This document shows, in pieces, positions 1 through 7,108 of a stretch of 25,351 nt of DNA. The translations under genes were made by a program, and so were the position numbers. Source of the stretch: DASYYE01 sp035946955. Its GTDB lineage: Bacteria; Actinomycetota; Actinomycetes; Streptosporangiales; Streptosporangiaceae. The notes below the pieces were generated by a model. It searched no databases, was not told the origin of the DNA, and saw only the letters and a list, made by a program, of their open reading frames with translations. The stretch covers positions 1 through 25,351 of the forward strand of contig DASYYE010000083.1 in the NCBI GenBank assembly GCA_035946955.1, given 5' to 3'. How positions within the stretch are numbered: position 1 is the stretch's first letter; each line of letters opens with the position of its first letter.

Positions 1-1612
1 ACCCGGCACCACCGGCACGGGAGGCATCCTCCGCAGTCACCACCACCGGGTACCGGCCGGCCAGTTCCACCAGTGCCGGATCCACTGGCATCACCCAGCC
101 CGGGTCGGCGACGGTGACCCGCACGCCTTGCCCGTCGAGCCAGCGTGCCGCCGCCAGGCACGGCCCGGCCATCGGGCCGTAGGCCACCAGCAAGGCGTCC
201 TCGCCGTAGGCGGCCAGAATGTCCACTGTGGAGAACTGCCCGACCGCGGGGATGTCGCCGTTGGCAGGAGCCTTCGGGTAACGGACCACCGTGGGCCCGT
301 CAGTGGCGACCGCCTGCCGCAGCAGCCGCCTCAGCCGGGCCGGATCGCGCGGCGCGGCCACCCGCAGCCCCGGTACCGCCGCCAGGATCGAGGTGTCCCA
401 CATGCCGTGGTGGCTGGCGCCGTCCGGACCGGTGATCCCGGCCCGGTCAAGGACGAACGTCACCGGCAGCCGGTGCAGCGCCACGTCCATCAGGACCTGG
501 TCCACCGCGCGGGTAAGGAACGTGGCGTAGACGGCCACGACCGGGTGGTGTCCGGCCATGGCCAGCCCGGCCGCCGAGGTCACCGCATGCTGTTCGGCGA
601 TGCCGACGTCGAAGTACCGGGCCGGGTACCGCTGCGCGAACGGCGCCAGCCCGGTGGGACCAGGCATCGCAGCGGTCACCGCGACCACGTCGGGGCGCTC
701 CGCGGCGATCGCGCACAGTTCCTCGCTGAACACGTCGGTCCAGCCGGCACTGGCTGGGCGGGCAGGCCGCCCGGTGTCCGGGTCGATCACGGGGATGGCG
801 TGCATCCGCTCGGCGTGGTCCCCCTCGGCCGGCCCGTACCCGCGCCCTTTGACGGTCACGCAGTGCACCACCACCGGCCGGCGCAGGGCCCGCGCCTGAG
901 ACAGCACCCGCTCCACCGCGACCGGGTCGTGCCCGTCCACCGGGCCGAGGTACGCCAGGCCCAGGTTCTCGAACACAGTCGGCCCGTCACCGGTTCCCCG
1001 GCGCAACCGGGACAGGTGCACGGCGAGACCGCCCACGGTCGGCGCATACGAGCGGCCGTTGTCGTTGAGCACTACGACCACAGGCCGGCCGCTGGCACCT
1101 AGGTTGTTCAATGCCTCCCAGGCCATCCCGCCGGTCAGCGCACCATCGCCGACCACGACGACCACGTGCCGGTCCTCCCCGCCCAGCTCATGTCCCTTGG
1201 CCAGCCCGTCGGCGTAGGCCAGCGCGGCGGAGGCGTGCGAGCTCTCAATCAGGTCGTGCGGGGACTCCGCCCGGCACGGGTACCCGGACAGCCCGCCGGC
1301 CCGGCGCAGCGTTCCCATGGCGTCCCATCGCCCGGTCAGCAGCTTGTGCACGTAGGCCTGGTGCCCGGTGTCGAACAGCACCCGGTCGCGCGGCGAGTCG
1401 AACACCCGGTGCACCGCCATCGTCAGCTCCACCGCGCCGAGGTTCGAGCCGAGGTGGCCACCCGACCGGGCGACGGTCGCGATCAGGTAGTCCCGGATGC
1501 GCTGGGCAGCGCCCGGCAGCTGTGTGGGCCGCAGTGCCCGCAACTGCCGCAGGCTGCTTATGCGTGGCGATGGGCGGGCGGTGCTTTCGCGGGTTGCGAG
1601 TATGGCGGTCAT
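1..1612 (-). CDS. dxs: 1-deoxy-D-xylulose-5-phosphate synthase, 3' end cut by window edge
   Basis: First enzyme of the MEP pathway: thiamine-diphosphate-dependent condensation of pyruvate and glyceraldehyde 3-phosphate to DXP in the cytosol. Translating the minus strand from the ATG at 1612 gives 537 residues before the window edge. Visible landmarks are the substrate/TPP histidine in GGHLGSNLG (about residue 53), the TPP motif GDGALTGG ending in the paired Asn (about 155-170), NDNGRSYAP, and the transketolase catalytic Glu in DVGIAEQHAV. The reading stops in the C-terminal domain near a TAEDASRAGG segment, so roughly 90-100 residues are missing compared with the usual 620-650. AGGAAG lies about 10 nt before the ATG. 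It diverges from the prenyl synthase operon, so it probably supplies precursor to this locus. Whether it is the genome's only dxs or a dedicated extra copy cannot be seen. Confidence 0.96.
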   Translation of the reverse strand, partial: MTAILATRESTARPSPRISSLRQLRALRPTQLPGAAQRIRDYLIATVARSGGHLGSNLGAVELTMAVHRVFDSPRDRVLFDTGHQAYVHKLLTGRWDAMGTLRRAGGLSGYPCRAESPHDLIESSHASAALAYADGLAKGHELGGEDRHVVVVVGDGALTGGMAWEALNNLGASGRPVVVVLNDNGRSYAPTVGGLAVHLSRLRRGTGDGPTVFENLGLAYLGPVDGHDPVAVERVLSQARALRRPVVVHCVTVKGRGYGPAEGDHAERMHAIPVIDPDTGRPARPASAGWTDVFSEELCAIAAERPDVVAVTAAMPGPTGLAPFAQRYPARYFDVGIAEQHAVTSAAGLAMAGHHPVVAVYATFLTRAVDQVLMDVALHRLPVTFVLDRAGITGPDGASHHGMWDTSILAAVPGLRVAAPRDPARLRRLLRQAVATDGPTVVRYPKAPANGDIPAVGQFSTVDILAAYGEDALLVAYGPMAGPCLAAARWLDGQGVRVTVADPGWVMPVDPALVELAGRYPVVVTAEDASRAGGAG

Positions 1613-1687
1613 CGTGCCCTACTTCCTGCCAGGCGAACTGGGCGTTGCAAGCAGTGTCATGACTGCCAGCAGCACCGGTCGACGTGC

Positions 1688-1704
1688 GTTCCACTGGCTG
1701 GAAC
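1688..1704. promoter_or_regulatory. Inverted repeat in the dxs / prenyl synthase divergent promoter region
   Basis: GTTCCA-CTGGC-TGGAAC is a perfect 6-bp inverted repeat with a 5-bp centre, in the 212-bp gap between the divergent starts at 1612 and 1825. It could be an operator for one or both directions. No convincing -35/-10 pair was found in the gap, so the promoter positions are unknown. A second palindrome at 1742-1753 (GCGGCGCGCCGC) is likely to be chance at this GC content. Confidence 0.35.
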
Positions 1705-1824
1705 CCGTGGTCTGGCCGTTCCGGTGAATGGGACGCCCATTGCGGCGCGCCGCGCGCGATACCTAGCGTCGCAGGGCATGTCCGGTCCGCCACCGCGGGC
1801 CGCACGCGAAGGGATAGCCGAGCC

Positions 1825-2895
1825 ATGAGCATCTCCGCCACGCTGACCCGCCCCCACCGCACCGTCGCCGAGCGGGTCGACGCCACGCTGCGCGCGTTCC
1901 TCGACGACCAGGTCCACCGGTACCCGCACGCTGAGCTACCCGCGGTACTGGGGGTGGTTGAGCGTTTCGTCCTGGGAGGCGGCAAGCGGATGCGGCCGCA
2001 GTTCTGCTACTGGGGCTGGCGGGGTGCTGGCGGCGACGACGGGCAGGCCATCATCGAGGTGGGCGCGTCGCTGGAGTTGCTGCACGCGTTCGCCCTGATC
2101 CACGACGACATCATGGATGCCAGTGACACCCGGCGGGGGCGGCCGACGGTGCACCGGTCGCTGGCCAGGCTGCACGAGCGCAACGGCTGGTCCGGTGATG
2201 CCGGGCGGTTCGGTGTCAGCACCGCCCTGCTCTGTGGTGACCTGTGCTCGTTCTGGTCGGATGAGATGCTGCACGGCTGCGGGCTGCCCGCGGCGCGGCT
2301 GGCCGCGGTGCGGCCCCTGCTGAACGCCATGCGCACGGAACTGTGCGCCGGGCAGTACTTCGACCTCGCCGAGCAGGCCAGCGGCGGCACCCTGGAGGGT
2401 GCGCTGCGGGTGATCCGGTACAAGACGGGCTGCTACACCGTGGAGCGGCCGCTGCAGGCCGGCGCGGCCCTGGCCGGCGCCGGACCCGGGCTGCAGCGCG
2501 CCTACAGCGCCTACGGGGTACCGATCGGTGAGGCGTTCCAGCTCCGCGACGACATCCTCGGCGTGTTCGGCGACCCGGCTCTCACCGGCAAGCCGGTCCT
2601 GGACGACCTGCGTGATGGCAAGGCAACCGTGCTGATGGCGCTCACCCGGCGCAGCGCCGACACTGCGCAGCTCGCGCTGATCGACCGCTGGCACGGCAAC
2701 CCGGCGCTGGATGAGGACGGCGCGGCGGCGCTGCGCCAGACCATCGTGGCCACCGGTGCGCTGGACCAGGTGCAGGACATGATCGAGCAGCGCACCAGCG
2801 CGGCACTGACCGCCCTGGACCAGGCAGACATCGACAGCGACGCCCGGATCGCCTTGCGGGACCTGGGTCTGCGGGCCACCCGCAGGCAGGTGTAG
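1825..2895 (+). CDS. Trans-isoprenyl diphosphate synthase (FPP/GGPP-type)
   Basis: Head-to-tail prenyltransferase that extends DMAPP/allylic diphosphates with IPP. The 356-residue protein has GGKRMRP (about 52-58), the first Asp-rich motif DDIMD (94-98) followed by DTRRGRPTVH, and the second Asp-rich motif DDILG (242-246). Phe sits five residues before the first motif with a small Ala at -4, a pattern that favours short products (C15-C20). Since squalene genes follow, FPP is the expected product, but GGPP cannot be excluded. The ATG at 1825 was chosen over an upstream in-frame ATG at 1684 because GAAGGGA lies just before it and the family N-terminus starts there. First gene of the plus-strand operon, with ispH 9 nt downstream. 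Confidence 0.93.
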   Translation: MSISATLTRPHRTVAERVDATLRAFLDDQVHRYPHAELPAVLGVVERFVLGGGKRMRPQFCYWGWRGAGGDDGQAIIEVGASLELLHAFALIHDDIMDASDTRRGRPTVHRSLARLHERNGWSGDAGRFGVSTALLCGDLCSFWSDEMLHGCGLPAARLAAVRPLLNAMRTELCAGQYFDLAEQASGGTLEGALRVIRYKTGCYTVERPLQAGAALAGAGPGLQRAYSAYGVPIGEAFQLRDDILGVFGDPALTGKPVLDDLRDGKATVLMALTRRSADTAQLALIDRWHGNPALDEDGAAALRQTIVATGALDQVQDMIEQRTSAALTALDQADIDSDARIALRDLGLRATRRQV

Positions 2896-2904
2896 GGAGC
2901 AGGG

Positions 2905-3891
2905 ATGACCGGACGGGTACTGCTGGCCGCGCCACGCGGCTGCTGCGCTGGCGTCGACCGCGCGGTGGGCACTGTCGAAAAGGCGCTGGAACTGTACGGC
3001 GCACCGATCTATGTGCGCGGCCAGATCGTGCACAACACGTACCTGGTGGACCGCCTGCGCCAACGGGGCGCAGTGTTCGTGACCGAAGTCGACGAGGTTC
3101 CCGAGGGCGCCGTGGTGGTGTTCTCCGCGCACGGCGTCGCACCGGACGTCCAGGTGGCCGCGCGGCAACTCAAGCTGCGCGCGATCGACGCGACCTGCCC
3201 GCTGGTGACCAAGGTCCACCGGGAGGCCGTCCGGTTCGCCGAGGCCGGATACGACATCCTGCTCATCGGCCACCACGGGCACGAAGAGGTCCTCGGCACG
3301 CTCGGCCAGGCACCCGGGCGGGTGCACCTGGTGGACGGGCCAGACGACGTGGCCCGGGTGGCGGTGCGCGACCCGGCCCGGGTCGCCTGGCTGTCGCAGA
3401 CCACCCTGTCGGTAGACGAAACCCAGGCGACCGTGGCGTTGCTGCGCGCCCGCTTCCCCCAGCTGGTCGACCCGCCGAGCGACGACATCTGCTACGCCAC
3501 GCAGAACCGGCAGGCCGCGGTGCGGCGCATCGCCACCGGGGCCGAACTGGTCATCGTGGTCGGATCGGCCAACTCCTCCAACTCGGCCCGGCTAGTGGAC
3601 GTCGCACGTAGCGCCGGGGCCAGCGCACACCTGGTGGACCGGGCGACAGACATCGATCCTCAGTGGCTGGCTGGAGTAACGGCAGTTGGCGTCTCCAGCG
3701 GCGCGTCAGTACCTGAAGTCCTGGTGCGCGAGGTACTGGCCTGGCTGGCTGAGCACGGCTACAGCAAGGTCGAACTGATCGAGACCGCCCGGGAGGGAAT
3801 GACGTTCGCACTGCCAGCCGAGCTGGGCCGTGACCGAGCGAGGGCACAGGCCGCCCCGCACGTGGGGCGAGAACCTGCCGAAATCGTGTAG
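2905..3891 (+). CDS. ispH: 4-hydroxy-3-methylbut-2-enyl diphosphate reductase
   Basis: Last MEP-pathway enzyme: a [4Fe-4S] reductase converting HMBPP to IPP and DMAPP. The 328-residue protein has the three cluster cysteines at the expected places: Cys14 in RGCCAGVDRA, Cys98 in DATCPLVTKVH, and Cys196 in DDICYATQNRQ. The substrate-binding histidines (VHNTYLVDRL, SAHGVAP, GHHGHEE with the catalytic Glu near 127) are also present. The extra Cys13 beside Cys14 is probably not a cluster ligand. It starts 9 nt after the prenyl synthase stop behind GGGAGCAGGG and belongs to the same operon. With dxs across the divergent promoter, it frames the locus with the first and last steps of precursor supply. 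Confidence 0.97.
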   Translation: MTGRVLLAAPRGCCAGVDRAVGTVEKALELYGAPIYVRGQIVHNTYLVDRLRQRGAVFVTEVDEVPEGAVVVFSAHGVAPDVQVAARQLKLRAIDATCPLVTKVHREAVRFAEAGYDILLIGHHGHEEVLGTLGQAPGRVHLVDGPDDVARVAVRDPARVAWLSQTTLSVDETQATVALLRARFPQLVDPPSDDICYATQNRQAAVRRIATGAELVIVVGSANSSNSARLVDVARSAGASAHLVDRATDIDPQWLAGVTAVGVSSGASVPEVLVREVLAWLAEHGYSKVELIETAREGMTFALPAELGRDRARAQAAPHVGREPAEIV

Positions 3892-3917
3892 GACATTCCG
3901 AACGTGAGGGCCCGGAC

Positions 3918-4781
3918 ATGACTACGATCACGGCTGCGTCGGCTGAGCTGATCACGGCCGGGGCGGCTGGTCAGGCGCAGGGTGAGAACTTCCCGGTTGC
4001 GCTGCGACTGCTTCCCGGCCGCTACCGGCAGCATCTGGCCGCAGTGTATGGATTCGCCCGTTCCGCTGATGACATGGGCGATGAGGCGCCGCCAGCGCAG
4101 CGGCTGGAACTGCTTGACGCGCTGGCCGATGACATCCACCGGCTGTACCGGGCCGGCGGCGAGGGGCCGCGGCTGGCGGTGGTCCGTGCCCTGGCCCCGG
4201 CCGTGGCCCAGTGTGCGATCCCAGTCCAGCCGTTTCTCGACCTGATCGCCGCGAACCGCCAGGACCAGATGGTCACCCGCTACCAGACCGCCGGGGACCT
4301 GCTGAGGTACTGCCGGCTGTCGGCCAACCCGGTGGGCAGGATCGTGCTGCACATCTTTGGCGTGGCCACACCTGACCGGCAAGCGCTGTCGGACCTGGTC
4401 TGCACCGCGCTCCAGCTCGCCGAACACTGGCAGGACGTGGCGGAAGACCTGCGAGCCGGGCGCATCTACCTGCCTGGTGAGGACATGGACCGGTTCGGGT
4501 GCTCCGAGGCGGGCCTGGCTGCCCCGGCCGCCGGGCCCGCAGTACGGGCGCTGGTCGAATTCGAGACCGAGCGAGCACGGGCGATGCTCGATGCCGGGGC
4601 GCCCATCGTCGGCACGCTGTCAGGCGCTGCCCGGGCCGCCGTGGCCGGCTACGTGGCCGGCGGCCGGGCAGCGCTGGCAGCGATCACCGCCAGTGGTTAC
4701 GACGTGCTCGGCGCAACTCCGAGGCCGCGTGCTCGCCGCGTCGCCGCGGAACTGCTCAAGGCCTACGTAATCGGGAGGTGA
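3918..4781 (+). CDS. hpnC: Hydroxysqualene synthase HpnC (squalene/phytoene synthase family)
   Basis: In the bacterial three-enzyme squalene route, HpnC converts presqualene diphosphate (made by HpnD) to hydroxysqualene. The 287-residue protein shows the HpnC-type start ENFPVALRLLP (23-33), the first Asp-rich motif DDMGD (51-55) and the second DVAED (173-177) followed by GRIYLP. HpnC was separated from HpnD by this N-terminus and by gene order. GTGAGGG lies 7 nt before the ATG. It is 26 nt after ispH and 3 nt before hpnD. Confidence 0.93.
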   Translation: MTTITAASAELITAGAAGQAQGENFPVALRLLPGRYRQHLAAVYGFARSADDMGDEAPPAQRLELLDALADDIHRLYRAGGEGPRLAVVRALAPAVAQCAIPVQPFLDLIAANRQDQMVTRYQTAGDLLRYCRLSANPVGRIVLHIFGVATPDRQALSDLVCTALQLAEHWQDVAEDLRAGRIYLPGEDMDRFGCSEAGLAAPAAGPAVRALVEFETERARAMLDAGAPIVGTLSGAARAAVAGYVAGGRAALAAITASGYDVLGATPRPRARRVAAELLKAYVIGR

Positions 4782-4784
4782 AAG

Positions 4785-5696
4785 GTGATATCCGTCCGTT
4801 CCGCCTACCGCTGTTGCGAACAGGTCACCTGGTCGCAGGCGCGGAACTTCTCCTACGGCATCTGGCTGCTGCCCCCGGCCAAGCGCCGCGCGCTGGCCGC
4901 CGTCTACGCGTTCGCACGCCGGATCGACGATATCGGGGACGGCCCGCTGCCCCCTGACCGCAAGCTCGCCGAACTGGCACGGGCCCGCGCTGCTCTGTCG
5001 GCGCTGATCGCAGGCGAACCTGACAGCAGCGACCCGGTGCTGGTGGCGCTGGCCGACGCAGCGGGCAAGTTCGGCCTCCCGCTTGCCGCCTTTGGTGAGC
5101 TGATCGACGGCTGCGAGGCCGACGTGCGCGGGACCACCTACCACACCTTCAGCGACCTGCTGCACTACTGCCGGTGCGTGGCCGGCTCGATCGGGCGGCT
5201 GTCGCTGCGCGTATTCGGTCCCCGTGACCTGGATATGGCCGTGCCACTGGCCGATTCCCTCGGCGTGGCGCTCCAGCTCACGAACATCCTGCGGGACATC
5301 GCTGAGGACTACGCGGGTGGCCGGGTCTACCTGCCGGCCGAGGACTTCGAGCGGTTCGGCGCCACGCTGGCGGAGCCGGGCGGAAACGGCAGCCAGGACA
5401 GGCTGGCGGCGCTGGTCAAGTTCGAGGCGGACCGGGCACGGGACTGGTACGCCACCGGGCTGGCGCTGATGCCACTGCTGGACCGTCGCAGTGCGGCCTG
5501 CACGGGTGCCATGGCCGGCATCTACTCCCGGCTGCTCGAGCGCATCGCGGCCACCCCAACGGCGGTGCTTTCCGCCCGCATGTCACTGTCCACGTCGGAA
5601 AAGGCGCTGGTCGCCACCTCGTCGCTGGTGGCCGTACTGCGGCCATCGGGGTCGCGGAGGGCTGCGCCTGCGAGGGTGAAGGAGGCGGCCTGGTGA
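4785..5696 (+). CDS. hpnD: Presqualene diphosphate synthase HpnD
   Basis: Condenses two FPP to presqualene diphosphate, the first committed step to squalene. The 303-residue protein has the HpnD-type segment SQARNFSYGIWLLP near the N-terminus, the first Asp-rich motif DDIGD (48-52) and the second, LRDIAED (169-175), followed by GRVYLPAEDF. The start is GTG at 4785, behind GGGAGGTGAAAG that overlaps the hpnC stop, which suggests coupled translation. The stop overlaps the start region of hpnE. Confidence 0.95.
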   Translation: MISVRSAYRCCEQVTWSQARNFSYGIWLLPPAKRRALAAVYAFARRIDDIGDGPLPPDRKLAELARARAALSALIAGEPDSSDPVLVALADAAGKFGLPLAAFGELIDGCEADVRGTTYHTFSDLLHYCRCVAGSIGRLSLRVFGPRDLDMAVPLADSLGVALQLTNILRDIAEDYAGGRVYLPAEDFERFGATLAEPGGNGSQDRLAALVKFEADRARDWYATGLALMPLLDRRSAACTGAMAGIYSRLLERIAATPTAVLSARMSLSTSEKALVATSSLVAVLRPSGSRRAAPARVKEAAW

Positions 5697-7108
5697 TGTC
5701 ACGTCCTCACGTTGCTGTCGTGGGCGGCGGCCTGGCGGGCATCACCGCCGCGATCGCCTTGGGCGAGATGGGCTCGCACGTCACACTGCTGGAGGCCAGG
5801 CCACGGCTGGGCGGCGCCACTTCTTCCTTCCGCCGCGGCGGCCTGACGATCGACAACGGCCAGCACGTGTTCCTGCGCTGCTGCACCGCCTACCGCGGCC
5901 TGCTGAGGCGGCTGGGCATGACCGGCGCGGTGTCCATGCAGGACCGGTTCGACGTGACGGTGCTGAGCCCGGCTGGAGGGGCACGCCTGCGCCGGTCCGT
6001 ACTGCCTGGCCCATTGCACATGGCGAGGGCGCTGGCCGGATACGGCCTCATGTCACCGGCCGCGCGATGGCGAGCGGTGGCGGCGGCCCTCGCCATGACC
6101 CGGCTGGACCCGGCCCGGGCCGAATTCGACGGCCTGCGGCTGGGCGACTGGCTGGCCGCGCACGGCCAGGATGAGCGGGCCCGCCGGGTGCTGTGGGACC
6201 TGTTCACGGTGTCCACGCTGAACGTGGCGGGCGATGATGCGAACCTGGCCCTGGCGGCGAAGGTGATGAGGACCGCACTGCTGTCCGCCAACGACGCGGC
6301 CGATATCGGCGTCCCGGCGGTCCCACTCGGCGACCTGCATGGCCGGGCCGCGGCTGGCCTGCTCGGCCGCCAGGGGGCGAGCGTGCGGGTGGGCGCGAAG
6401 GTGGCGGCGGTCGAGCCGCTGCCTGAGGGTGGGTTCCGCCTCCGGCTGGCAGACCGGGGCCGCAGCGTGGGTGGGCGCCAGCCAGCAGCCGGGCTCAGCA
6501 GGCGTACTGCCGAAAGCCGGGTGGTCGACGCCGACGCGGTGGTGCTCGCGGTGCCGCCGCCGGTGGCGGCCGCCCTCGCGCCGCCCGGTGTGCATGCCCA
6601 GCCAGACGGGGTGGACGGGGCGCCTGGCCCGCAACAGTGGCGGCTGCTTGGCACCTCGCCGATCGTCAACGTGCACGTGATCTACGACCGGCCGGTCACC
6701 AGGCTCCCGTTCGTGGCGGCAGTGGACTCGCCGGTGCAGTGGGTGTTCGACCGTACGCGTCCTTCCGGGCTGCGGACGGGACAGTACCTGGCGGTGTCAC
6801 TGTCAGCCGCCGACCGCTATATAGACGTCCCCGCTGCCCGGCTGCGCCAGGAGTTCCTGGCTGCGCTGGCAGGGCTGTTCCCGGCCGCACGGGAAGCGGC
6901 GGTGACCGATTTCTTCGTCACCAGGGAGCGGCGGGCGACGCTGAACCAGGTGCCGGGGTGCCAGCGGATGCGGCCACCGGCCGCGACCACCCTGCCCGGC
7001 CTGGTGCTCGCAGGCGCGTGGACCGACACCGGGTGGCCGGACACGATGGAGGGAGCCGTGCGGAGCGGATTGAACGCGGCGCGAGCACTGCGCGCCCGGC
7101 AATGGTGA
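5693..7108 (+). CDS. hpnE: FAD-dependent squalene-forming oxidoreductase HpnE
   Basis: HpnE reduces hydroxysqualene to squalene and completes the HpnCDE route. The 471-residue protein has an N-terminal Rossmann FAD motif (GGGLAG, with the ribose-binding Glu in LLEARPRLGG, about 10-42) and a C-terminal FAD-binding segment (LAGAWTDTGWPDTMEGAVRSG), as in the amine oxidase/phytoene desaturase superfamily. The start is GTG 5693 or ATG 5696; GGAGG at 5681-5685 suits both, and both overlap the hpnD stop. Its 3' end overlaps the cyclase start (ATGGTGA), so the two are probably translationally coupled. It is not a squalene epoxidase: it resembles the HpnE/desaturase family, not flavin monooxygenases. 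Confidence 0.93.
   Translation: MMSRPHVAVVGGGLAGITAAIALGEMGSHVTLLEARPRLGGATSSFRRGGLTIDNGQHVFLRCCTAYRGLLRRLGMTGAVSMQDRFDVTVLSPAGGARLRRSVLPGPLHMARALAGYGLMSPAARWRAVAAALAMTRLDPARAEFDGLRLGDWLAAHGQDERARRVLWDLFTVSTLNVAGDDANLALAAKVMRTALLSANDAADIGVPAVPLGDLHGRAAAGLLGRQGASVRVGAKVAAVEPLPEGGFRLRLADRGRSVGGRQPAAGLSRRTAESRVVDADAVVLAVPPPVAAALAPPGVHAQPDGVDGAPGPQQWRLLGTSPIVNVHVIYDRPVTRLPFVAAVDSPVQWVFDRTRPSGLRTGQYLAVSLSAADRYIDVPAARLRQEFLAALAGLFPAAREAAVTDFFVTRERRATLNQVPGCQRMRPPAATTLPGLVLAGAWTDTGWPDTMEGAVRSGLNAARALRARQW

Noticed and set aside
1742..1753. GCGGCGCGCCGC palindrome as an operator
   Set aside because: Only G and C; such palindromes are expected by chance at this base composition.
1936..3327. Long minus-strand frame opposite the prenyl synthase and ispH
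   Set aside because: It is a GC-rich shadow frame opposite two genes with clear catalytic motifs.
6637..7101. 5' extension of the cyclase reading frame
   Set aside because: It runs inside hpnE in another frame, and its residues do not resemble the cyclase family.
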